From positions 72,746,629 through 72,810,628 of the forward strand of contig CM076262.1 in assembly GCA_038380795.1 (NCBI GenBank): a stretch of 64,000 nt of DNA. The letters are read 5' to 3'. Below, one piece after another: positions 24,601 to 34,920 of the stretch. The notes under the pieces were generated by a model. That model saw nothing but the letters and a program-made list of their open reading frames with translations. It did no database searches and was not told the origin of the DNA. This DNA is from Pyrocephalus nanus. Its lineage: Eukaryota > Chordata > Aves > Passeriformes > Tyrannidae. The position numbers and the translations under genes were made by a program. Every line of letters starts with the position of its first letter. Position 1 is the first letter of the stretch.

Positions 24601-27600
24601 TTGCTTGGGGCAATGGAATATTTAGCAAACACTTTGTGGAATAATGGATAACCTCAGGCCTGACAGGAGCAGACACTTTATATTATGTTTGGGGATTGTA
24701 AAATTTTTGGTATTCAGGAAGATGTTAATGGAAAAGCAGATGAAGAGAAAAATCTCAATGAAATTTTTCCAAGCCCACAAACTCAAGCTGCACACTCTAC
24801 TTTGCAGACCAAGCAATTGCTAAAGGCTGGTAAAGGCTACAGAATTCAGGATGTGATGCTTACCCAGAATTAATCATTTCAGTTCATTTCAGATTATAGC
24901 TCTGGGTTATTTCTCATGTTGTAAAAGTTATCGTGCTGATTATACTACATATTTACCAACAGAAAAATGCTTGGAAAAGCCAAAACATGAAGTTTCTGGT
25001 GAATGAAAAAGAAGCTGAGGTAGGCAGCTCTGTTCAGCAGGGCTGGGATCTTTGTCTGCTGCTGTCTGGAGCAGTTTTATTTCTGAACACGAGCATCTTT
25101 ACTGACAGATCTGACACCAGTGTCCCTCCTTGCAGGGCAGAGGTAGTTAAAGCACAGAAGTGCAGGCCCCTATAATCTGTCAGATTAAATAATTCCAGTG
25201 GCATTCATCTCCCAGCTACACAGGCAGCAGCCATGTGCTGTACAGAAACTGAGAGTCTGAACTGGAACAGAGCTGAGCACCTGCTCTAAAATATCACAGA
25301 TGTAATCCCAAGCTTTAATGTATCAGTAAAAACTGGGACTAATCCCGCTAAATCAGACATTAAACCTGCGTGAGATCGGAATAAAGTTAAATATTTATTA
25401 GCTGTGTATGTGACTTAAACGCTTCCCACTATTCACTGTGGGGTTTTTTTTTCTGCACATCCTAGATGCAATTGTTCAAGAGTAAATATTGCTAAAAATA
25501 TCCCCCCCAACTTTTGCCTTCCTTTTTAGCTTTTCACTTTGTGTGTGGCAGGTCCAGGCTGCAGCGTTGCCTTGGTATTTCCTAAATTTGTTTTGTGAAA
25601 TGGCAGTATGGATCCCTCCCTTCGAGATCCCACGGAAGGAGGTGAAGGACCTGCCTGGGATCAGCCTCTGAGAGGATGGAATTTACACTCCCTGGAACTC
25701 AGAAAAAGCCCCTCTCCTCAATCCGTTGTGGTGGTACTGCTGTGCTTTTGGTTTCCACTCCCATGCAAAAATCCTCCCCGCAGCAGGATCTGCAGCAGAA
25801 GACTTCACCACACAGTTTTGTAGTGAACCACCAATATGGTAAGAGGAAGCCTAAAAGGAAAATAGATCACTGCATTATTCTGCTAAATGAGAATTTTCCT
25901 CTTTCTGTCAAAGTTCTGCTCTCCAGCTCCCTCGTGTCACTCTGAGAAAACTGCAGGCAGCAGGCCCTTCTCAGAAAGCCACATCTCCCATTTCTGTGGA
26001 AAAAAAAGAAACCAAAACAAAATAAGGAAAAAAAAAATATGGGACTTTGAGACCAAACTGTTCCCATGAGAACTCCCTATTCCATAATTGCTGTTATCTG
26101 ATTATGGTGGGAGAAGGTTTTTTTGGGTTTTTTTCACCTTTACCCCCTCCTAGGACAAGAACCATGTCCCGACGCCAAGTCTCGGGAACCCAAGACGGCC
26201 GAGATTATTGACCCGGGGAATATGTGCCTCTGAGTCAGATCCTGGGATCAGGAGGATCCTGACAGCTGTGTTTTATGTGTTGGAAGGATCTAGTTCTCGA
26301 GGAAGCAGTTATTGCCCCATCCATCCCACTCTTTCCACCCTTCATCTCTCCAGCTGGACAGATCCTGCCCCCTCAGGACTTCACTGTCCTTGTGATACCA
26401 CGGCATGGACACTGTGACTGTGGCAGCTGAGCTCTCCCTCTCTGCAGGACAGAAGGATTGCCCTCCTGGTAGTCTTTTCCTCAGGACACAGATTCAGGGA
26501 TCATGCTCTGCCCTTGTGCTTTGGCTCATCCATTGGGGTTATTCTGCGTGCTCTGCCAGCAGTGTGGAAACGAGCAAATTTCTGTTTTCTGAACTTAATG
26601 AGAATCACATTTAGCAGATTTGTGCAACAATAAAGATTTAAAAAAAAAAAAAAAAGAAAAAAATTATCCTCCATGTGACCAGTGAGCTGTGTCACACACA
26701 AATCTGACTGGGGCTACTTGTAATAACTTGACAAAAGCTGTCATTCGATATTTTAAAACATATTTAATCTCTGAGCCTGAGAAACCGATTTCTGTCACTT
26801 TCACACATCTCACTGTCTACTGTGCAAATGTGGGACTTGAAACCTCCACGTTGCCCAGCAGCTTCAGAGCCTGCATGTTTCTGCTTCATTATCCCCAAAG
26901 TCTGCACACCACAAATATCTGTGAGCAGTAAGCTGAGGTGGTTATTGTACAAAATAGGGTGTGTAAAACAAAACCAAGATTCATATTAAAATTCCTTTCT
27001 GAGACGCTGAGAACATAAGTAAGAACCAACAGAGGTTATTTGCAGTGCTAGACACAGTATTTTACTGCATGCTTCCATTTACAGGGGTTTTTTTGTCTTT
27101 GTAAATTGCTGCTAAATATGTGTGTACTGGTCATACCAGGCAGTTCAAAACTTTTTTTAAAGCCTGAATCTCTGGAACTGGACAAAGTAATGAACAATTT
27201 TTATGACACTGATGTTAAAACCTTGGCTTGTTTTGTGTGGTGGATAATGCTTTCAATTTAGGCTCCCCCTTATGCATTCAATTTGGATTTAATACCTTCT
27301 GAGCCAAATTCTGCCCTCACTTAAGAGCTTCATCGTCCCAAGTGCTGACAACGGGGGCTGCAGAGGGTAAAAGGGAGATCAGGGCATCATCATTTGTGCT
27401 CAGTGAGCGTGGTTAATTCCTCATCAACACAGTGGGATTAACCCTAATTAATAGAGGTTCATTTTCCTTTTGAATTAGTGTTTCAGATGATCTAAGGGTA
27501 TTTATTTAACCCTTATAGCAGGAAAGAGTCTTTCATCTGATGTTACTGTTGAGCAGCTGAATTCTCCTTTGCTTTCCTAAATCTCTGCAAGAGGTTTGCC

Positions 27601-27974
27601 ACCCAACAGCTTTGATCCCTGTTTTTTTCTGCATTTGCTTTCCTTTTTTTTCCACACCCTCCATGGAAATATTCTTGCTTAGAGGAAAAGAACATCCTAC
27701 CTTCTTCCCTGGGAGCCTCCCCTGGATGCACTGATGTTTTCTGTCAGATGGTGTCAATATAATGTACAAATAACAGAGATGGTCTGCCAATGATTCTCTC
27801 TCCTCCCTCTGACACAGCTAGAGTCACAAAGTGCTGTGTTTTAGAGAGGGCCAATCGACCTGCTGCAGCCACAGAAGCCTTTTACAGAAGGTCTGTCCAG
27901 ATTCACATAAGGCATATTCCTGGGCAGGCAAAAACTGTGGACTGAGGAACTGTCCTTTGTCCAAGAGCATCCCT
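21661..27974. other. Non-coding stretch with an exon-like segment
   Basis: Mostly unique and AT-rich. A CpG-rich segment preceded by a strong acceptor-like pyrimidine tract lies at 26120-26240. Positions 25310-25430 are unique, with OTX-like TAATCC and AT-rich sites. No repeat family was recognised. Confidence 0.6.
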
Positions 27975-28031
27975 GGAACGAGATGATCTTTGGGTCCCCT
28001 CCAGCTCAAAGCATTCTGTGATTCTGTGATC
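27975..28031 (+). mobile_element. CR1 LINE, 3'-terminal fragment
   Basis: The text ggaacgagatgatctttggg, tcccctccagctcaaagc and attctgtgattctgtgat is the CR1 3' end with two terminal octamers. Confidence 0.88.
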
Positions 28032-28469
28032 TACCAGGCATCTGAAGCCTTGGGCATGCAGAAAGCAAGCCTTGATCAGCAGCCCTCGACTGTGCAACTC
28101 TCAGCTCAGAAATGAAAGGTGTGTGAAGGTGGATGTGAGGATGGCCCAGGGCTGCCCCATCCTCTCTTTGCTCCTTGGCTGTCGTGCACACAGACACTTC
28201 TCAGCCATGACTGAGAGCAGCCTGGCCATCATCTCATCCAGTTGTGTGGGTAAGAGCTCCAAAATAGGACCCTGTGATCAAAATGTCCGGAAACACGAGG
28301 CCATAACATCAAAAGGCCAGTTCCGTAGTGCAAGAATGGCTTTCAGGTGCCGCTGCCTGCAAAGGTCACCACTAAAACAAAGCAGAAATCTATAATCTAT
28401 ATCTGGGCACATTCATGCAAAGCACTACCGTTTGCTGTTCGTCAGAGGTGTCAGGACAGTTAGAGATTA

Positions 28470-28632
28470 CAACAAAAAATAACAAAACCCCCTCCAAAAA
28501 AACCACACACAAAAAAACCCAACCCAACCAAACAAAACCGATCAAACAAAAAACCCAAAACAACAACAAAAAATCAAAACCAAAAAACAAACCAATAAAC
28601 AAACAAAAACAAAACAAAAAAAAAAAAATCCA
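28470..28632. repeat. A/C-rich low-complexity tract with strong strand asymmetry
   Basis: About 160 bases on the plus strand are almost entirely A and C, with only one G and few T, in AAAC/AACCC-like units, ending in a 13-A run. Translation artefacts include K/N/Q-rich and F-rich frames. It may descend from an expanded A-rich tail, but no body is attached. Confidence 0.92.
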
Positions 28633-29019
28633 GAAAAATAAAGGAAAGAAAATTATCCAGATCAAGAATGTAATAAATTTCAGGAGAAAATACTTCTCTT
28701 TTTTTTTTTGCCATAGAGGTTAGTTACATGATTAAACCAGGAATGCCATTACTGAGCTCTGCAATAACCTGCACAGAGCTGCATGGACCCACGGTGGTAG
28801 CGAATGGCCAACTTTCCCCGGGAAAGTTTTTTGTTATCCTTGTATTGCTTGGGGTTTTTTTAACACCACATCTGCGCTTGCTTCGTCATTCTGCCATCTG
28901 CTGTAACAAAATACAGACAAAGCATTTCAGGGGAACAACCTCTCCACACTTTAAAATGCTCCAACCCAGAGAACAGCCTTTTTTATTTCTCACAAGCTGT
29001 AGTGCTTATTATCCTATCC

Positions 29020-29054
29020 CTCCTCCTCCTCCTCTTCCTCCTCCCCCTGCCCCA
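29020..29054. repeat. (CTC)n pyrimidine tract
   Basis: ctcctcctcctcttcctcct followed by ccccctgcccc, a trinucleotide-rich pyrimidine run. Confidence 0.9.
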
Positions 29055-30054
29055 CATGCATGATGAATTACACACTCTCACCAAGCGTGGAGAACACAGA
29101 ATCTCACTGATTTTTTTGCCACAACGTTTCTGTTAAAAGAAATGAATGGTCCCGAGCTCTTACTTCGCTGAGAGGTCAGAAACCAGCAGGTCATTATCAT
29201 TACTTTTTTTTTTTTTTTTTTTAATTTGGAAGCTCCCAATCAGGCTCGTTTCCTGTTTGGTATTGTCTGCAGATACGCAACGTGCAGCGGAGAGAAGGAC
29301 TCGGGTTGCTAAAGGATGGAAATAACAGAGTATAGATGAGGAGAGCGGGTTTCTGAGCACACACTCTGCAAAAGTCCAGTCAAAGTTTCTTCCTGGTGCA
29401 GCCGCACAAATCTCTTGGTAGCAGTAAACTCGCTGCACAGACTTCATTCCTGAACACATGTTCAAAGGTGATAAAATAAATGCAGATGGTTTCCCAAAGC
29501 CTCAGCGGAGCTTTTTTTTTTTTTTTTTTTTGCTGTTACTAAATGGACTGTAAAAAAACTTGGGGAGGGGAAAAAAAAAAAAAAACAATGGAGAAAATAC
29601 AGTTTGACACAGACAGGCAATTTCAGAAAAGCATTTGGTCACCTGGGAGAAAATCTAAATAAAATGTGTGTTTATAATGATCCATTGGCAAAACAATATT
29701 GACAGAGCATCTGAGCTGCCTAATGGAAGTGATTTGTAGAATGCTTAAATTAAACCAGCCTTGCAAGCTGAATATTTTGCTTATTTACTTAACACATACC
29801 AAAAAAAAAAAAAAATTAGTTGGATAGGAATTTTGAATTCACTGTGCCATGACCAAAGTTGACAATAAAACCATCCCCGGCTACAGTGGAAGCAGAATCA
29901 GACCTTAACAAATTTATTACAGGCTTTGTTTACAAACTTGTTACAAAATTATACAGCATCTTATGGGTACACAGGATTGACAGGAACGCGTTACTGATGT
30001 GTGGGATTGCTCCGCTCTCCGGTCGGGATCTGCAGGGTTTTTTTCTTCTCCTGA

Positions 30055-30162
30055 GGCCTGATCCAGCTTCCACTGGAGAAGGTGAGATTTTTTATTTATT
30101 TATTTATTTGTTTTATTTTTATTTTTTTTCCATGGACTTTAGTGGAAGCTGGATCAGATCCA
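30055..30162. mobile_element. Inverted-repeat element, probable old MITE remnant
   Basis: CTGATCCAGCTTCCACT at 30058-30074 is repeated as its exact reverse complement at 30141-30157, separated by 66 bases rich in (TTTA)n and T. A related string, AGTGGAAGCAGAATCAGACC, occurs nearby at about 29887-29906. Terminal inverted repeats around a short centre with no coding potential fit a non-autonomous DNA transposon. The family is not identified with certainty. A chance hairpin or regulatory stem-loop is less likely for a perfect 17-bp arm. Confidence 0.5.
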
Positions 30163-32030
30163 GAGGGTAACACTTCCGTTCATTGTTTTCCTGGGGTGGG
30201 AAAGAGGCGGCCAATCTAACCGCCTCACACACCACGCTTCTTTCTCATCTCATGTGTTTCAGATGACAGGAGCATTTACTCAGGCATTTTTGCTGGCTGC
30301 TTGTGTTGGAGTTAAGAGTCAAAGACCAGTTCCTGTTACTGGATCTACAGTGGAAAATGAGAATTGGATTTCTTTGAACCTTTAAAGAATGAAACTCCCT
30401 TGATTTTCAGTGAGAGGAAATAAAGGCATTAGGATAAACTCTGATGTTGTTTACATTGATATAAAGCTACATTTTCTCCCCTGTCTTCAGAAGAATTTCT
30501 CTGGATTTACAGTGATATAAATAAAAGTGGCATCCTCACTGCAGGAACAAGGCAGTTTCTGATTGACAGGATTTAGCCAAGTTAAGTCAGTCTTCTTACC
30601 TCCTCTTCTCACATGGAGACAGACCTATCTGGCATGGTGAAACAAGATTTCTAAACTTGACAATATCAGCTCTCAATTACTCCCAGCATCTGCAAATGAT
30701 CTTTACTTGGAAATTCGGGGTGTAAAATTAAGCTTTTAACTTGCAAAAAAAAATCCAGCAGGGCAGGACTCTGAAAAACATGCTTTTACCCCCAAGCCAA
30801 AAAATTTTTAGTTGAAATTTAAGCTTTCCTACCAGTAAAACTAGCAAAAGCCCTGTGGGGGATTTTTTTTTTTTTTTGATTTTTTTTTTAATGTCTGCCA
30901 GGGAAGGGGAAAATTTGAAATATTCTAGTCAGATCTATCAGATACTGAGTTCCTTGTTATATCCCATCCTCTCTTTCATTTTAACGACTGCCTCGGTACG
31001 GAACCTCTGAAGTTCTTACTGCCTGAAGCAAAGGAAGGGTTTAGGACTGCCAGGTGATGATATTTCCTGGGAGGTAAATTCCCTGCTCTCATGTTGAGAA
31101 TTGGGATGGCTCTCAGAAACACCACCTCCATGCTCCAGCCTGGCTTCCAGGGACACGGCTATTCCAGTGCTCGGCCTCCTGGGCAACCTGTCCGGCTCTC
31201 TGGTGGTTTTATGGGATGTAACTCTCTCTGTAAGGGATTAGGGGAGACCACACAATTCGCTGCCTGCCTGCTGTAGATTCGAGGCTGGTTTTCCAGGAGT
31301 GAAAGCTGTAGGAACAAAAGAGTCCTGCAAGCTCGGGTTGGAGTGCCCCCCTCTCGTTCCGTTTGTGATGCTGAACACGCGTTGAAAGCCGAAGTGTAAA
31401 ACCTTTAGATGCTACAGCTGGAAAGCTGTTTGAGTGGCTGGTGTTTTCCAGCCCTGCCTGAGTGACAGATCTATCTGGACACAGATAACATGCAGGCCAA
31501 TCTTAATTCTGTTGATAACCGTGGACCCTCATTTTTTTTTGTGGGAGTGGGATCCCATCCAGGGCATCACACAGCTAACCTGGCACAGACCATCTCTTCA
31601 AGTAGTGCCATTATTCCTGGCCCCAGTGGAGCTACAGGACAATCCAAAGAAGAGTTTGAGGTATTTATTTGCAAGTACATTTGTCTGTCCTAAGCAACAA
31701 ATCTGTTTAATTGAGGAACTTTATTATCACTACAGACTCCATGATTTTTAACCACCATCCATTTCACATTCCAATAAAAGGTCTTGAATTTCTCCAGCAG
31801 TTCTAAACGTTTTTCTCCCTGTGAAAAATGGAGAATGGATTGCTGAGGAGAAGGGCTTCGTATGGGTGTGTGGCTTTGATATCCACGCCAGGATATCCCA
31901 TCTTTCTTTTCTACAATTTGCAAGCCAAGGGCTCTTTTAAGGTTGAGACGCCACCAGCTTTGTTTCTGATTTAAAAACTCAGAGAGAGAGAAATGATCCA
32001 GCAATGCAAGCAGCAGATAATTGATTAGTG

Positions 32031-32050
32031 TGAGGAGGAGGAGGAGGAGG
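32031..32050. repeat. (GGA)n microsatellite
   Basis: Six or so GAG/GGA units (tgaggaggaggaggaggagg), about 600 bases beyond the NTF3 polyadenylation signal. Confidence 0.92.
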
Positions 32051-32639
32051 CTGATAACAATAAACCATCTTTCATGTATTATATTAATGATCCATTTAGA
32101 TTGGTTCTTGGCTTCAGTAGGTTTCAGCTACAAGTTTTTTTTTTTTTTTTCATATTTTTTCAATGATGCACTGGCAGCATTAGGAACAGTTGCAAAACAA
32201 ATGTACTTCAGAAACATAAATGGAAGTTGCTGGATTTTTAGCAGCCATCCTGAAATGCTAACAGAGGAAAAATGGTAATTTCACTGGCAAAACTGGCATA
32301 ACACACAGAAACTTTATTTTAGGGCTACCTGATGTCTGCAAATTTGACATCATCTGCAGGCTACAACACGTACTTTGGTCCATTTTTGCTTTGGCTGTGA
32401 GGAGTCAACACTGCATCCAATTAAATGCAAATGTATGGAGCAGGGAATATAAATATGTACACAACTCTTGGCACTGATCTGAGTTTTAACAAGTTTACTA
32501 AATGACAGTCACTGGTTTGACAATACTGAATGAAAAATACTGATTTTACACAGATTTTACAGGAAGGTTACGGTATGCTGCCGACAAGCAGTGTCACAAA
32601 CATAGTCTAAGAAAAACCTGGAGCTGCCCACAGCAGAGG

Positions 32640-32811
32640 CACACACCCTTTGCTCTTGTTTATTGAGAGAGAAAGCTTATATACTGTAGATTTGCTGAAG
32701 TTTAATAAATAAGGTCAACTTATAATATATATAAAACAATATAAACATTTATATGCTACATGCATATCATATAATTTAAAGTAATAATTTATATAGCGGA
32801 GAGATGCAGAT
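32640..32811 (-). other. NTF3: NTF3 3'UTR (approximate 3' limit)
   Basis: About 170 bases follow the TGA stop before the expected cleavage zone near 32640. The sequence is very AT-rich, with runs of TATATA, TTTAAATTATATGAT and ATTTA pentamers (TTATTTATTAAAC on the minus strand). ATTTA motifs can mark unstable mRNAs, but no function is shown here. The short 3'UTR just before a canonical signal agrees with the short NTF3 mRNAs known in mammals. The exact cleavage site is inferred. Confidence 0.75.
32659..32664 (-). terminator. NTF3: NTF3 polyadenylation signal AATAAA
   Basis: The plus strand reads TTTATT, which is AATAAA on the minus strand, about 148 bases after the stop codon. The context on the minus strand is CTCTCAATAAACAAGAG, followed within 30 bases by GGGTGTGTGCC, a GU-rich downstream element of the usual kind. 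Confidence 0.8.
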
Positions 32812-33582
32812 TCATGTTCTTCCTATTTTCCTCGACAGCGCGCACACGCAGGAGGTGTCTATCCTTATCCATCTCCAGCCCACCAGTTTGTTGTTTTCTG
32901 AGGTCAGTGCTCTGACATAAGTTTGGGATGTCTTGCATTGGGAGTTCCAGTGCTTGTCGTCGATGCCCCGGCAGCCGTTTTTCACCGGCTTGGCTTCTTT
33001 ACACCTGGTCTCGTAAAAGTACTGCTTAACCGGCGAGTTGCCCGTTTTGATCTCTCCCAGAACAGTCACCTGGTGCCCCCTGATGTCGATGGCAGAGGAT
33101 TTGTCCGTCACCCACAAACTCTCGCTGTCGCAAACGGAGTATTCCCCTCGGTGGCCCTTGTGCTCCGCGTACCTCTTCCTGCGGGAGGTCCTGTTGGCCG
33201 CGGAATTCCCGACGTAATCCTCCATCAGGTACAGGGGCGGCGGCTCCAGCGGCGTGTTGTCGCTCAGGAGGACCCGGGGAGAGTTGTAGCGTCTCTGCTG
33301 CCTCAAGAGATCCGTGTCCACTGAGATAACCGGCTGGAAGTCCGATTTCGCCTTCTCCCCCCCGTCCGCGTCTCGCTGAGCGTCCGCTTTCTGCGCCGTG
33401 CTCTGATAGTTTTCCTTAATGTCTACCATCTGCTTGGAGAGCTTGTTTTTTAAAATGTCTGCCTGGATGAGTTTGATAATGAGGGAATTTATGGAATCTT
33501 CCGGCAAACTCCTCTGATCCATGTTGGTAGACTGGATGCCACGAAGGTAAGCGAGAAATATCACATAAAACAAGATGGACAT
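32812..33582 (-). CDS. NTF3: Neurotrophin-3 precursor (short-isoform start), complete coding exon
   Basis: This frame encodes 256 residues ending in TGA and matches vertebrate prepro-NT-3 nearly end to end; the human short form has 257. NT-3 is a secreted growth factor that signals as a homodimer through TrkC and p75NTR and supports proprioceptive and other neurons. Seen in the sequence: a hydrophobic signal peptide at about residues 1-18 starting MSILFYVIF; a prodomain at about 19-137; an N-glycosylation site at N130 (NRT); a furin site RRKR at 134-137; and a mature chain at 138-256. The six cystine-knot cysteines are at 151, 194, 204, 216, 245 and 247, and the signature [13 protein letters not shown] is near the C-terminus. 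The start was chosen because it begins the conserved signal peptide. The methionine 16 codons further upstream lies in the intron. The gene has no close neighbour in the window. No frameshift or internal stop is present. The prodomain is one residue shorter than in human just before the glycosylation site. Confidence 0.98.
   Translation of the reverse strand: MSILFYVIFLAYLRGIQSTNMDQRSLPEDSINSLIIKLIQADILKNKLSKQMVDIKENYQSTAQKADAQRDADGGEKAKSDFQPVISVDTDLLRQQRRYNSPRVLLSDNTPLEPPPLYLMEDYVGNSAANRTSRRKRYAEHKGHRGEYSVCDSESLWVTDKSSAIDIRGHQVTVLGEIKTGNSPVKQYFYETRCKEAKPVKNGCRGIDDKHWNSQCKTSQTYVRALTSENNKLVGWRWIRIDTSCVCALSRKIGRT
32815..33171 (-). other. NTF3: Mature neurotrophin-3 chain (119 residues)
   Basis: This is the part released after cleavage at RRKR. 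It begins [14 protein letters not shown] and ends SRKIGRT. Cysteines fall at mature positions 14, 57, 67, 79, 108 and 110, giving the expected three-disulfide neurotrophin knot. Against the mammalian mature protein as I recall it, I see glycine instead of serine at position 6 and lysine instead of arginine at position 61. The rest appears identical, consistent with the extreme conservation of NT-3. Confidence 0.96.
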
Positions 33583-33625
33583 CACCTTGTTCACCTGTAA
33601 GATCTGCAGAGAAACAGAGAAAGTC
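33583..33625 (-). other. NTF3: Splice acceptor and in-frame 5' codons of the NTF3 coding exon
   Basis: Read on the minus strand, a pyrimidine tract (TTTCTCTGTTTCTCTGCAG) ends in AG at 33605-33604. The exon therefore starts at 33603 with seven codons, ILQVNKV, directly in frame with the CDS methionine at 33582. In mammals the long NT-3 isoform reads from an upstream exon through exactly ILQVNKV into MSILFYV, so the same alternative isoform is possible here. The upstream exon itself was not recognised. Confidence 0.9.
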
Positions 33626-34574
33626 AGCATAAAAAACAGCTAAAGGGGGAAGTTTTTTTAGGGGCTGTAAACATGAAAATTGGGGAATTTTTATTATAAC
33701 ATCTGCACTTTATAGATATGGATATATATATAGATACAGAAATACAGGCTGTGTGTTTCTTTGAAGATATTATTTGTTACACTTTATAAAGAGTATAACT
33801 CATTTCTGAGTTGTTGGTTTGTTGGGTTTTTTTTCATTCTCTTTCTCTCTGTGGTACTATAAGGGAAAATATTCTTACAGGAAAATCATGCAGTCAAGCA
33901 TCAGAATGGAGTTTTTTGTATTTTGAACTTCAGAAAACACTAGCTTGGCCCCCGTAATAAAAGTGGGGAATTCAGGTGGATCCATGGATCTTTTTTGAAG
34001 AGATTGTTTGCAGAGTTGAAACCTGCTGTTTGGTTTGGTTTGGTTTTTTTTCTTTAATGAAGTTGCTTTATTGCACTTACATAAAATGGAACAAAACTGG
34101 CAGAAATTAGAAATATTCAAGGGCAGGTGGAGGACACCCCACTCCCCACCCCTCTCAATACAGAAGAATTTTGTTCAAAGACTGAAGATTTTGAAAACTG
34201 TAAGTAAAAACATGCTGCTTCTTTGCCATCCACTGCTCTATGGAGATTCCTGTGGTGTCCTTCTAATTCTAGCTTCTGACCATATTCTAGAAGCTCCTTT
34301 GTAATTTCCTTTTAAGCCATTGCGGGTTTTTTGTGTAGTTGAGAACCATGCACGTCTTTCTAAGGAGGTGTTTTTATTTCCTGTGGACACCTGTCTATTT
34401 TGTATTAGCCCCCTCTGCTTAAATGAAATCAATTTTCAATGTAAAATACTAATGGAAGCAAACAATTCACTTCAGAGGACTTCTGTGACTCAGAACAGTC
34501 TTGAGTTTGATTCTCCACGTCCACCACGTGTCAGAGACCACCAGCACTCTGGGATGAGGGCACAGAGTCTCAGA

Positions 34575-34920
34575 CCATGGAACAGATGGAGCTGAAATGA
34601 TCCTCAGGACATCATCCAGTCCAATCCCACTGCTCAAAGCAGTGTCAGCACAGGGCTGTGCCTAATCAGGTTTCGAATATCTCCGTGGATGGAGACTCCA
34701 CAAACCCATCTAGGCAACCTGTTCCTAGTGTTTGACCACCCTTGCACCTAAAAAAAAAGTATTGTCATGTTCCAGTAGTATTTCCTATATCTCACTTGTT
34801 CCCATTGCTCATTGTCCTTTCATGGGACACCTCCAAGAAGAGCTTGGTCCCATCTCTTTTACTGCCTCCCATCAGGTTGAGGGGAAGGATCCCCTCCCTT
34901 GGCCTGCTGGCAACATTCTG
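34575..34920 (-). mobile_element. Older CR1 LINE copy, ~0.35 kb
   Basis: Segments catcatccagtccaatccca, gtggatggagactccacaaa, gcaacctgttcctagtgttt, gaccacccttgcacct, tcttttactgcctcccatc and gaggggaaggatcccctccc follow the order of an inverted CR1 3' part of a more diverged subfamily. The octamer tail is not clear. It lies about 1 kb upstream of the NTF3 coding exon, within probable intron. Confidence 0.85.

Larger units (their letters stand above)
28032..32639. other. Non-coding stretch downstream of NTF3
   Basis: Contains the A/C tract, several T runs, the inverted-repeat element at 30.06-30.16 kb and simple repeats. Positions 29060-29480 and 29650-30050 are unique with retained CpG and may be conserved. 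The next gene expected beyond NTF3 in vertebrates (ANO2, convergent) was looked for on the plus strand and not seen. Confidence 0.6.

Noticed and set aside
28390..28723. F/L/V-rich and K/N/Q-rich frames on opposite strands resembling membrane or charged proteins
   Set aside because: They are translations of the A/C low-complexity tract.
1..32639. Search for 3' exons of ANO2, the expected convergent neighbour of NTF3
   Set aside because: No anoctamin-like C-terminal coding segment was recognised on the plus strand; the gene probably ends outside the window.
32923..33324. 133-codon plus-strand frame opposite NTF3
   Set aside because: It is an antisense shadow of the GC-rich NTF3 codons with no independent support.
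33583..33630. In-frame ATG 16 codons upstream of the NTF3 start, giving a 272-residue frame
   Set aside because: The first nine codons lie upstream of the AG splice acceptor and consist of the intronic pyrimidine tract, so they are not in the mRNA.
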